Source of the DNA: VMEP01 sp964414265
GTDB lineage: Bacteria; Patescibacteriota; Minisyncoccia; Phycocordibacterales; VMEP01
Direction: 5' to 3'
Assembly (NCBI GenBank): GCA_964414265.1
Contig: CAYPVT010000004.1
Location: 1-30,916, forward strand
DNA: 30,916 nucleotides
In this document: positions 20,905-28,520 of the stretch, piece by piece
Numbering within the stretch: position 1 is the first letter of the stretch
Layout of the letters: every line of letters starts with the position of its first letter
Notes under the pieces: generated by a model
Told to the model about the DNA's origin: nothing
Seen by the model: only the letters and a program-made list of their open reading frames with translations
Database searches by the model: none
Position numbers and translations under genes: made by a program

Positions 20905-21918
20905 ATGTCATTTTTTACAAAAAAACTAGGAATAGATTTGGGTACCGCAAACACTCTCGTATATCTTCCTGGTAAAGGGATTGTTTTGAACGAACCATCA
21001 GTGGTCGCTGTTTCGGAACAAGAAAATAAGATTTTGGCGGTTGGTATTGAGGCCAAAGAAATGATTGGAAAAACACCAGACAGTATTATTGCGTATCGTC
21101 CGATGCGAGATGGTGTTATCGCTGATTATCGCGTGACCGAAGCGATGCTTCGTTATTACATCGGCAAAGCGATGGGACGTTTTAGTATTTTTAAACCAGA
21201 GGTGATGGTTTCGGTGCCAGCAGGAGTAAGTTCCACAGAACGTCGCGCGGTCGTTGAGGCCGCAATTAAAGCTGGAGCAAAGAACGCTTACGTTGTTAAG
21301 GAACCAATTCTTGCGGCTATTGGTGCGGGAATTCCTATCCACGAACCAAGAGGGCATATGGTAGTGGACATTGGTGGTGGAACAACAGACGTTGCGGTTA
21401 TTTCTCTTGGCGGAATCGTTGCTTCGAATTCTGTTAAGTGCGCGGGCAATCGTATTGACGCTGCCATTACTGATTACATTAAAAAAACATTTAATTTGGC
21501 GATTGGAGACAAAACCGCGGAAGACATAAAAATTCAAATTGGTTCGGCAACGCCGATGGATGAAGAACTCACTATGACAATAAAGGGCCGAGATTTTATT
21601 GCTGGCCTTCCTCGCACTGCTCAAATTTCTACTAATGAAATTGTTAAGGCAATTGATAAAGAGTTAAGACAGATGGTGAAGGCGATTAAAGATGTTCTTC
21701 AAGACACCCCACCAGAACTTTCGGCAGATATTATAGACAACGGAATTATCATGACGGGAGGAACTTCCATGCTCCGTAATTTTCCAGAACTTGTTTTCCG
21801 TCGCACTGGAGTTAAAGCGATGATGGCCGAAGACCCTTTGTATTGCGTGGCAAAAGGAACAGGAATCGCCCTTGAGCATCTTGATGTTTACAAAAAATCG
21901 ATAATCGCTAAGCGATAG
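20905..21918 (+). CDS. mreB: MreB, first paralogue
   Basis: A 337-residue actin-like rod-shape protein. Seen: GIDLGTANTLVYLPGKGIVLNEPSVVAV (phosphate 1), VVDIGGGTTDVAVISLGGIV (phosphate 2) and IIMTGGTSMLRNFPEL (adenosine). The N-terminus (MSFFTKKL) is short but could touch the membrane. It lies 9 bases after murA in the same operon, with holB behind it. A second MreB lies 4.5 kb downstream in the classic mreBCD context. The two are clearly different sequences, so this is an old duplication rather than a recent copy. Confidence 0.95.
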   Translation: MSFFTKKLGIDLGTANTLVYLPGKGIVLNEPSVVAVSEQENKILAVGIEAKEMIGKTPDSIIAYRPMRDGVIADYRVTEAMLRYYIGKAMGRFSIFKPEVMVSVPAGVSSTERRAVVEAAIKAGAKNAYVVKEPILAAIGAGIPIHEPRGHMVVDIGGGTTDVAVISLGGIVASNSVKCAGNRIDAAITDYIKKTFNLAIGDKTAEDIKIQIGSATPMDEELTMTIKGRDFIAGLPRTAQISTNEIVKAIDKELRQMVKAIKDVLQDTPPELSADIIDNGIIMTGGTSMLRNFPELVFRRTGVKAMMAEDPLYCVAKGTGIALEHLDVYKKSIIAKR

Positions 21919-21948
21919 TTTTTACAAGGTTCGATCTTGTAATTTAAA

Positions 21949-22647
21949 ATGAAATCAATTTTTGAGGGATATAAAAAAAACGGCAATTTACACCACGCTT
22001 ATTTAATTGAGGGTGAAGAGGAAAGTGCTTTAGCTGAACTTATTTTGGAAATCGAAAATGGTTTTGGAATCGTTAGTTTGGGCAATCCAGATTTTTTCGT
22101 TGCTCATTACGAGACGCTTGGTATTGATGAGAGTAGGGAATTGAAGCGTAAACAATCAGGAAAAACCTTTGGCGGTGAGCGTAAAATATTTGTGGTTTCA
22201 GCAGGAGCTTTTACAAGGGAGGCGCAGAACTCACTGCTTAAGATTTTTGAAGAACCAACAGCAATGACTCATTTTTTTGTTGTTATTAAAGATGTGAGAA
22301 CTATCCTTCCGACCTTACGTTCAAGGATGGTTGTTGTTTCAAAAAATAAAAAGGATTTTTCTGAGAACAGCGAGATGGGGGATATAGTTGAAAAGTTTTT
22401 GAAAAGTGAACCAACCTCGCGTTTACAAATGCCATTTATAAAAAAACTTATCACAGATAAAGATCGCGAGAAGACGGTTATTTTTATGGATAATCTCCAA
22501 GTTGCCCTTGGTCGAAAAATAAACGACAAGGCGATATTAAAAGAAGAAGTGACTACTCTTGAAACAATAATAAAATTACGCGGTTATTTAAACGACCGTT
22601 CACCTTCAATAAAAATGATTGTGGAATATTTGGCGATTACTGTTTAG
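21949..22647 (+). CDS. holB: DNA polymerase III delta'-like clamp-loader subunit
   Basis: A 232-residue clamp-loader protein. LHHAYLIEGEEESALAELIL replaces the usual nucleotide-binding loop, so it should not bind ATP, as is common for delta'. The family hallmark AFTREAQNSLLKIFEEP is present near residues 86-102, followed by ILPTLRSRM in place of the SRC motif region. The protein is shorter than the usual 300-330 residues. It lies 30 bases after mreB in the murA operon. Confidence 0.85.
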   Translation: MKSIFEGYKKNGNLHHAYLIEGEEESALAELILEIENGFGIVSLGNPDFFVAHYETLGIDESRELKRKQSGKTFGGERKIFVVSAGAFTREAQNSLLKIFEEPTAMTHFFVVIKDVRTILPTLRSRMVVVSKNKKDFSENSEMGDIVEKFLKSEPTSRLQMPFIKKLITDKDREKTVIFMDNLQVALGRKINDKAILKEEVTTLETIIKLRGYLNDRSPSIKMIVEYLAITV

Positions 22648-22775
22648 TTGGACAGTTTTATTTTTTTGAATCTAAGTATCACAAAAGAAAATTATACGCG
22701 TTTTTTGAGGGTATTTTAAAAAATATTTAAAAACAAAAACAAAAAAGAAACCTTTTTAAATTAGTAAAAATACCT

Positions 22776-22781
22776 TATACT
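22776..22781 (+). promoter_or_regulatory. frr -10 box
   Basis: TATACT ends 10 bases before the frr ATG at 22792, giving a 5' leader of about 3 bases. The -35 region is AT-rich without a clear hexamer. The 144-base gap after holB is otherwise empty apart from AT-rich sequence. Confidence 0.6.
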
Positions 22782-22791
22782 ACAGCTCAAC

Positions 22792-23343
22792 ATGGCATAC
22801 AGTTTTCAGCAATTTAAAGATGAATTAAAAAAAGTAGATGAGTGGCTACTTCATGAGTTTGCCTCTCTTCATACCGGACGCGCCAACCCCGCAATTTTGG
22901 ACGGTGTTTTAGTTGAAGCGTATGGAGCAAGAACTCCAATTGAACACGTGGCAACTGTTTCTATTGAAGACCCACGAACATTGCGTATTTCTCCTTGGGA
23001 TAAGACTCACGTTAAAGAAGTTGAGCGCGCTATTTCGGCTGCTAATTTAGGACTCTCTGTTTCTACAGACGATGAAGGTCTTCGTGTGGCATTTCCACAG
23101 CTTTCTTCAGAGCGCCGAGAAATGCTTGTTAAATTATCAAAAAGCAAACTAGAAGAAGCCCGTATTTCTGTGAGAACAGAAAGAGAAAAAGTTTGGAGTG
23201 ATATTCAAGCACAGGAAAAGGATGGCTTAATCACCGAAGACGAAAGGTTTAGGTATAAAGATGAACTTCAGAAATTAGTCGACGAAGCAAACTCCCGTCT
23301 TATGGAATTCACAGAAAGAAAAGAAAAGGATATTTTTAATTAA
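22792..23343 (+). CDS. frr: Ribosome recycling factor
   Basis: A 183-residue protein with the family pattern: LHTGRANPAILDGVLVEAYGARTPIEHVATVSIEDPRTLRISPWD, then LRVAFPQLSSERREMLVKLSKSKLEEARISVRTER. With EF-G it splits ribosomes after termination. Length matches the usual 185. It starts nearly leaderless behind TATACT, and rseP follows three bases after its stop. Confidence 0.97.
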   Translation: MAYSFQQFKDELKKVDEWLLHEFASLHTGRANPAILDGVLVEAYGARTPIEHVATVSIEDPRTLRISPWDKTHVKEVERAISAANLGLSVSTDDEGLRVAFPQLSSERREMLVKLSKSKLEEARISVRTEREKVWSDIQAQEKDGLITEDERFRYKDELQKLVDEANSRLMEFTERKEKDIFN

Positions 23344-23346
23344 TAC

Positions 23347-24450
23347 ATGTCTATCATCCTATTCTTAGTAATTTTATTCGTCCTCGTTTTAGTTCACGAG
23401 TTCGGTCATTTTATAACAGCAAAATGGGCTAAAATTCGCGTTGATGAATTTGCTATTGGCTTCCCCCCAAAAGTTTTTTCGTGGAAGCGTGGCGAGACAC
23501 AATATAGTTTGAACCTATTACCATTTGGTGGCTTTGTTAAAATTTTTGGGGAAAATCCCGCAGAAACAGAAGAAGAGAAAAAAGCTGAAGGCGGAGATTT
23601 GTCTCGTAGTTTTGGGGCGCAACCAAAATGGATTCAAAGCGGAGTTTTACTTGCTGGTATATTTTTTAACGCGCTTTTGGCTTGGGCTTTATTTTCAACA
23701 AGCTACATGATTGGACTTCCAACTTCTTCGCAGTCTGTGTTTGCGGAAGGTTTACGCGACACAAAATTGGTTATCCTTGATGTCTCAAACGGGTCACCCG
23801 CTAGTATTGCAGGAATCGAAGCTGGGGATCAGATTGTTTCAGTTTCTTCACAATTAGAAAATATAAAAGGATTAAAGCCAGAATTTTTCCGAAGTTTTGT
23901 TCAAGATCACAAGGGGGACGCTATTGATATAGGTTATGTTCGAAACGGGGAGAGAAGGAATGTTTTAATCACCCCAGCTTCAGTTCCAGGGGCTGGTTAT
24001 GCCGTTGGTGTTGTCATTGATGAAATTGGGGTTATAAAACTTTCTCCCCCTGAAGCGATTTGGCAGGGTCTTAAAACCACCGGCTCGCTTTCCTACCTCA
24101 CTATAAGCTCTTTGGCCGACTTACTTGGCGGAATGTTTAACGGAAAGTCTGAAATATCATCCTTAACTGGTCCTGTTGGAATTGTCGGCATGGTGGGGGA
24201 GGCAAGCAAGTTTGGTTTTGCTTATTTGCTTTCTTTTACCGCCCTGATTTCTGTTAATCTTGCAGTTTTAAACTTACTACCATTTCCTGCGCTTGATGGC
24301 GGAAGATTTCTTTTTGTAATTATTGAAAGTATAAAAGGTTCGCCAATAAAACCAGTTGTTGCAAATACTTTTAATTTAATTGGTTTTGCGATTTTGATTA
24401 TTTTGATGCTCGTCGTGACATACCACGATATCGCGCGTCTGTTTGGTTAA
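23347..24450 (+). CDS. rseP: Site-2 membrane metalloprotease RseP
   Basis: A 367-residue intramembrane zinc protease. HEFGH at 17-21 lies in the first membrane helix, and the third metal ligand lies in NLLPFPALDGGR (D about 316). Between them are LNLLPFGGFVKIFGE and one PDZ domain (about 135-210, with NGSPASIAGIEAGDQIV). Four membrane helices are apparent. It probably cuts membrane regulators or leftover signal peptides. It lies 3 bases after frr and ends ahead of a strong terminator. Confidence 0.95.
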   Translation: MSIILFLVILFVLVLVHEFGHFITAKWAKIRVDEFAIGFPPKVFSWKRGETQYSLNLLPFGGFVKIFGENPAETEEEKKAEGGDLSRSFGAQPKWIQSGVLLAGIFFNALLAWALFSTSYMIGLPTSSQSVFAEGLRDTKLVILDVSNGSPASIAGIEAGDQIVSVSSQLENIKGLKPEFFRSFVQDHKGDAIDIGYVRNGERRNVLITPASVPGAGYAVGVVIDEIGVIKLSPPEAIWQGLKTTGSLSYLTISSLADLLGGMFNGKSEISSLTGPVGIVGMVGEASKFGFAYLLSFTALISVNLAVLNLLPFPALDGGRFLFVIIESIKGSPIKPVVANTFNLIGFAILIILMLVVTYHDIARLFG

Positions 24451-24500
24451 ATGAGTAAAACTACAAAGGGCGGTCCTTTGTGGAGCATTATTTAAACGAA

Positions 24501-24530
24501 AAAAGCCGACCACGAGAGTGGTCGGCTTTT
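24501..24530. terminator. Strong bidirectional intrinsic terminator
   Basis: A 13-bp perfect stem (AAAAGCCGACCAC) closes on a GAGA tetraloop and ends in T-runs on both strands. It ends rseP on one side and the leftward orphan gene, whose stop is at 24551, on the other. Confidence 0.95.
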
Positions 24531-24550
24531 GTTTTGGGGCTTGGCCCCCC

Positions 24551-25012
24551 TCACACTTGCTCAAATGCGAACGATGGACCGCCCACGATATATGTTTTTT
24601 GGGTGACCTGAAAGTAATTCGGTAGTCGAAAGTCCGAATGTGTCAGGGCACAAAAAACGTTGAGAGGGTTCTTTTCGGACTGGAGAAAATAAACTCGCCC
24701 ACGTGGCCCCCGGGACGGAGAGATATAGGTGAGCACGACATAGCGCTCACCAACACACATGAAGGGGTGGAGCTGCCCTTCTTTGGTGAGAGGTAAGGGC
24801 GAACTGAACTTGAGGAGCATTTCTACTCCAGTCAGAACTCGGGCCCAGAGCGCGCCAATCAAGAAGGCGACGATACCGACGAAGGCTGCTACCTTGATCA
24901 AACGTTCGTTTTCTGTGGCACCAGCTATTCCTGCCCCAGCCCCCACGGCAGCAAAGGTTGCAATAGTGGTAGCCACAATCAAGAGGAACCACTTGACGCT
25001 AAGATTTTTCAT
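24551..25012 (-). CDS. Hypothetical two-helix membrane protein, GC-rich orphan
   Basis: A 153-residue protein I do not recognise. Two membrane helices form the N-terminal half (KWFLLIVATTIATFAAVGAG and VAAFVGIVAFLIGALWARVL). A soluble half follows, with strand-like GERYVVLTYISPSRGPRGRVYFL and a tyrosine/phenylalanine-rich end. The start has a perfect Shine-Dalgarno site (AAGGAGG at 25024-25018, 5 bases from the ATG), unlike the flanking core genes. GC content is high and the gene runs against its neighbours, with a bidirectional terminator at its end. These signs resemble the other orphan at 15340-15939 and suggest acquisition. Confidence 0.72.
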   Translation of the reverse strand: MKNLSVKWFLLIVATTIATFAAVGAGAGIAGATENERLIKVAAFVGIVAFLIGALWARVLTGVEMLLKFSSPLPLTKEGQLHPFMCVGERYVVLTYISPSRGPRGRVYFLQSEKNPLNVFCALTHSDFRLPNYFQVTQKTYIVGGPSFAFEQV

Positions 25013-25122
25013 TTCGTCCTCCTTGTTCGTTTTCGATTTAAATACTCAAGATTACATACTTTCAATACAGTACGTTGCTTCTTCTGTTTTGTCAATTTTT
25101 TCTTTTTCTTAAAAAAGTAGTG

Positions 25123-25128
25123 TAAGAT
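25123..25128 (+). promoter_or_regulatory. -10 box of proS, leaderless
   Basis: TAAGAT ends six bases before the proS ATG at 25135. The -35 is not clear. This promoter probably drives the whole proS-mreBCD-mrdA run. Confidence 0.6.
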
Positions 25129-25134
25129 AGCACT

Positions 25135-26388
25135 ATGTTGCAATCAAAACTCTTTACAAAAACACGCAAAGAGGCGCCCGCTGATGAGGTGTCTAAAAAT
25201 GCAGAGTTTCTTATCAGGGCCGGTTTTGTTGATAAATTACAAGCTGGTGTTTATACATATTTACCACTTGGTTTACGAGTCTTAAAAAAGATTGAAAATA
25301 TAATCCGCGAGGAAATGAATAAAGCAGATGGTGTTGAGATTTTGATGCCGTCACTTCATCCAAAAGAAAATTGGGAGACAACTGGTCGCTGGGAAACAAT
25401 GGACGATCTTTATAAAGTGTCGGACACTTCTGGTCGCGAAAACGCGCTCGGTCCTACACACGAGGAGGTTGTTGTTCCACTCGCGAAGAAATTCGTTTCT
25501 TCCTATCGAGACCTTCCTGTTTATATTTATCAAATTCAAAATAAATTCAGAATGGAGCTTCGCGCAAAGTCTGGGGTTTTACGCGGGCGTGAATTTATCA
25601 TGAAAGATTTGTATTCTTTTCATACAAACGAGGAGGATTTAAAAAAATATTATGAGGTAATGAAGACTGCGTACGAGAACGTTTTTAAGCGCGCAGGTAT
25701 CGGGATAAATACATATCTAACCTTTGCTTCGGGCGGTAGTTTTTCTAAATATTCCCACGAATTCCAGGCTGTTTCAGAGGCAGGTGAAGATACAATTCAT
25801 ATTTGTGATAAATGTCGAATCGCGGTAAACGAAGAAATAATTGCTGATCAAAGCACGTGCCCTGAATGTGACGCTGATGATTTAAGAAAAGAAAAAGCAA
25901 TTGAGGTTGGAAATATTTTTGAATTGAAAACAAAATACTCTAAGCCATTTAATCTTACATACAAAGATGAAGCGGGGGAGGATAAGGATGTGATTATGGG
26001 TTGTTATGGTATTGGGCTCGGAAGATTGATGGGGACGGTTGTTGAAATTTTATCTGATGAGCGCGGAATGGTTTGGCCAGAAGAAATAGCGCCATTTAAA
26101 GTGCATCTCTTAGAACTTACAAGTAATGATATAGAGGTTTCGAAGAAGGCGACCGAGGTTTACGAAAGATTAAACAAAGCAGGGATTGAAACTCTACATG
26201 ATGACCGCACCGACAAAACTGCGGGAGAAAAGTTTGCCGATTCAGATTTAATCGGTATCCCATATCGCGTGCTCGTGTCGGATAAAAGTTTGAAAGCTGG
26301 CGGGGTGGAAATAAAGAAACGTACAGAGAAAGAATCAAGAATTGTTTCTATCGATGAACTAATGACAGAATTTCCACAAAACAAATAG
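25135..26388 (+). CDS. proS: Prolyl-tRNA synthetase, short form lacking the editing insertion
   Basis: A 417-residue class II synthetase. Motif 2 region: QNKFRMELRAKSGVLRGREFIMKDLYSFH. Motif 3: GCYGIGLGRLMGTVVE. The anticodon-binding domain occupies the C-terminal 100 residues (FKVHLLELTSN, LHDDRTDKTAGEKFADSDLIGIPYRV). Typical bacterial ProRS is about 570 residues with an editing domain of about 180 residues between motifs 2 and 3. Here that place holds only a small CDKC ... CPEC cysteine pair (about residues 223-241) before IEVGNIFELKTKYS. It thus lacks cis-editing of alanyl-tRNA(Pro). mreB starts directly at its stop codon. Confidence 0.95.
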   Translation: MLQSKLFTKTRKEAPADEVSKNAEFLIRAGFVDKLQAGVYTYLPLGLRVLKKIENIIREEMNKADGVEILMPSLHPKENWETTGRWETMDDLYKVSDTSGRENALGPTHEEVVVPLAKKFVSSYRDLPVYIYQIQNKFRMELRAKSGVLRGREFIMKDLYSFHTNEEDLKKYYEVMKTAYENVFKRAGIGINTYLTFASGGSFSKYSHEFQAVSEAGEDTIHICDKCRIAVNEEIIADQSTCPECDADDLRKEKAIEVGNIFELKTKYSKPFNLTYKDEAGEDKDVIMGCYGIGLGRLMGTVVEILSDERGMVWPEEIAPFKVHLLELTSNDIEVSKKATEVYERLNKAGIETLHDDRTDKTAGEKFADSDLIGIPYRVLVSDKSLKAGGVEIKKRTEKESRIVSIDELMTEFPQNK

Positions 26389-27444
26389 ATGAAATTATTC
26401 GATAAAATGTATGCAGTTTTTTCAAACGATATCGGTATCGATCTTGGTACCGCTAATACCCTTGTTTATTTAAAGGGGCACGGGATTGTTATCAATGAGC
26501 CATCGGTTGTTGCTGTTAACCAAAAGACTGGGCAGGTGGTGGCTGTTGGAACTGAAGCAAAACAAATGCTTGGGCGCACTCCAGGACACATTAAGGCAAT
26601 TAGACCGCTTGTTGACGGTGTTATTTCCGATTTTGAAGTCACGGAAGAAATGATTGCTTACCTCATCAATAAGGCTGATCGTATTGCCAAAAAACCAATT
26701 CGTCCGCGCGTTGTTGTTGGAGTACCTTCTGGAATTACGAACGTTGAAATTCGCGCGGTTTATGACGCCACCAAGAACGCCGGCGCTCGTGAGGTGCATA
26801 TTGTTGAAGAACCGATGGCAGCTGCGATTGGAATTCGTATGCCGATAAAAGAACCGGTTGGTTCGATGATTATAGACATTGGCGGTGGCACAACCGACAT
26901 CGCCGTCATTTCTCTTGGTGGTATCGTTGCTTCAAAAAATCTAAAAATTGCCGGCGACAAATTAAACGAAGATATTATTTCTTATCTTCGTGATGAATTT
27001 AAAATTTTAATAGGAGAGAAGACGGCCGAGAATGTGAAAATTGCTATTGGTTCTGTTTTTGACGTTGGAAGTACAATTGAAACATCGATAAAAGGACGTG
27101 ACCTGATAACAGGATTACCGCGCGAAGTTATTGTTACCGACGCAGATATTAGAGAAGCAATCTCATCGTCTATCGGAAATCTTTTGGAGTCAGTTAAAGA
27201 AGTGCTTGAACGAACACCACCAGAAATAACCTCAGACATAATGAACCGCGGTATTGTTTTGGTTGGAGGTGGTGCGCTTATTCAAGGACTTGCTCCATAT
27301 CTTAATAATGTTTTGAAAATTCCGGTTTATATCGCAGAAGACCCTCTTTCGGCTGTAGCTCGTGGAGCAGGTATTATTTTGGAAGATCTTGACACTCATC
27401 GCGACATTCTCATTGAAAACCAAGATGATTTACCACCGAGATAA
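26389..27444 (+). CDS. mreB: MreB, second paralogue (mreBCD operon)
   Basis: A 351-residue actin-like protein. Seen: DIGIDLGTANTLVYLKGHGIVINEP, MIIDIGGGTTDIAVISLGGIV, TPPEITSDIMNRGIVLVGGGALI. The N-terminus MKLFDKMYAVF is amphipathic and could bind the membrane. It starts right after the proS stop and overlaps mreC by 20 bases. By position it is the canonical MreB that directs rod-shape wall growth with MreC, MreD and PBP2. It differs clearly from the copy at 20905. Confidence 0.96.
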   Translation: MKLFDKMYAVFSNDIGIDLGTANTLVYLKGHGIVINEPSVVAVNQKTGQVVAVGTEAKQMLGRTPGHIKAIRPLVDGVISDFEVTEEMIAYLINKADRIAKKPIRPRVVVGVPSGITNVEIRAVYDATKNAGAREVHIVEEPMAAAIGIRMPIKEPVGSMIIDIGGGTTDIAVISLGGIVASKNLKIAGDKLNEDIISYLRDEFKILIGEKTAENVKIAIGSVFDVGSTIETSIKGRDLITGLPREVIVTDADIREAISSSIGNLLESVKEVLERTPPEITSDIMNRGIVLVGGGALIQGLAPYLNNVLKIPVYIAEDPLSAVARGAGIILEDLDTHRDILIENQDDLPPR

Positions 27445-28216
27445 AAATAAAAATTTTTTCAGAAACATAATTTCGCTACTTGTATTGGTGCTTGTCGTTG
27501 CGATTGGAATTTATAGTAAAGATTCCATTGCTCGATTTGGAAATAGCACACAGAATTCTTTAGCGCTTGTCTCTGAAAGCAAAGATAATGTTAGCGGTTT
27601 TTTTGCTTCCTTTTGGTCGGCAATACATTTTAAACAATCACTTTCAGAAGAAAATGGACGGCTAAAAGCAGAACACGTTAGTTTTGAGGCCCTTGCTTTA
27701 GAAAGAGATAGATTGGCACAAGAAAACACGGAGCTTAAAGAAGTTCTGGGTAGAAAAACCGAAAAAAAGTCAGTACTTGCGGCGATAATAGCAAAACCAA
27801 ATCGTTCTCCTTACGACACTATCGTCCTTGATGTTGGAGTTGATAGTGGTATTGAAAACGGAGACCGTGTTTTAACATATGGCGGGACTGTTGTGGGCGA
27901 AGTTATGTATACGGGAGACGTGACTTCAAAAGTTGAATTATTTTCTTCTCCAGGAAAAACAACTGATGGAATAATTATGGGAGGGAACACGAATGTTTCA
28001 TTAATCGGTTTAGGTAATGGAAATTTTGAAGCTAGGCTTCCCCGAGACGTTGAAGTGCCTATCGGAGCACAGGTTGTTTCTTTAGGGCTTAATCCGTTTT
28101 TAATTGCCATTGTTGGGGCCGTTGTGAATGACCCACGCGATCCGTTTGAAACGATTCTTCTTACAACTCCGTTTAATATGCAGGACTTAAAACTTGTTGA
28201 GGTTTTAAACAATTAA
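27425..28216 (+). CDS. mreC: Rod shape-determining protein MreC
   Basis: About 263 residues. A single membrane helix (IISLLVLVLVVAIGIYSKD, about 14-32) is followed by a coiled coil (LKAEHVSFEALALERDRLAQ ...) and the beta-rich MreC core with IIAKPNRSPYDTIVLDVGVDSGIENGDRV and GTVVGEVMYTG. It links the cytoplasmic MreB to the wall enzymes outside. I chose ATG 27425, within the mreB end, rather than a longer in-frame start because the membrane helix then lies at the N-terminus as in the family. Confidence 0.93.
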   Translation: MIYHRDKNKNFFRNIISLLVLVLVVAIGIYSKDSIARFGNSTQNSLALVSESKDNVSGFFASFWSAIHFKQSLSEENGRLKAEHVSFEALALERDRLAQENTELKEVLGRKTEKKSVLAAIIAKPNRSPYDTIVLDVGVDSGIENGDRVLTYGGTVVGEVMYTGDVTSKVELFSSPGKTTDGIIMGGNTNVSLIGLGNGNFEARLPRDVEVPIGAQVVSLGLNPFLIAIVGAVVNDPRDPFETILLTTPFNMQDLKLVEVLNN

Positions 28217-28220
28217 CAAC

Positions 28221-28511
28221 ATGAAAAGTGAAAAATCTTTACCTTTTGCTATCGGAGTAAGAATACTTTCTTTTGTTGTTCTTATTTCGTCGGTGTTTTT
28301 TGCTCCGTGGTGGTTTAGTTTTATTCTTTATATTGCTATGCTTTTTTTGTTTGAGAATTTTTACGAAGGGATTTTCGCGCTTCTATTGACAGATTTATTG
28401 TATGGTATTCCCGAGGCCAAGTTTTATGGTTTTCCATTAGTCTCGACACTCTTTGCGGTAATTTTTTATTATTTTGTTTCTTGGCTCAAACGTTATTTAT
28501 CTTTCTATTAA
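28221..28511 (+). CDS. mreD: MreD-like membrane protein, short
   Basis: A 96-residue very hydrophobic protein with three or four membrane helices (VRILSFVVLISSVFFAPWW, FSFILYIAMLFLF, GIFALLLTDLLYGIP, FPLVSTLFAVIFYYFVSW). The LLTDLLYG segment resembles the end of MreD. Usual MreD has about 160 residues, so this is a reduced form. The call rests mostly on its place between mreC and mrdA, with gaps of 4 and 9 bases. Confidence 0.7.
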   Translation: MKSEKSLPFAIGVRILSFVVLISSVFFAPWWFSFILYIAMLFLFENFYEGIFALLLTDLLYGIPEAKFYGFPLVSTLFAVIFYYFVSWLKRYLSFY

Positions 28512-28520
28512 TTTATACAA

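Noticed and set aside
24451..24495. 14-codon frame (MSKTTKGGPLWSII) directly after rseP
   Set aside because: Too short to support. It overlaps a hairpin (24463-24481) and lies just before the terminator.
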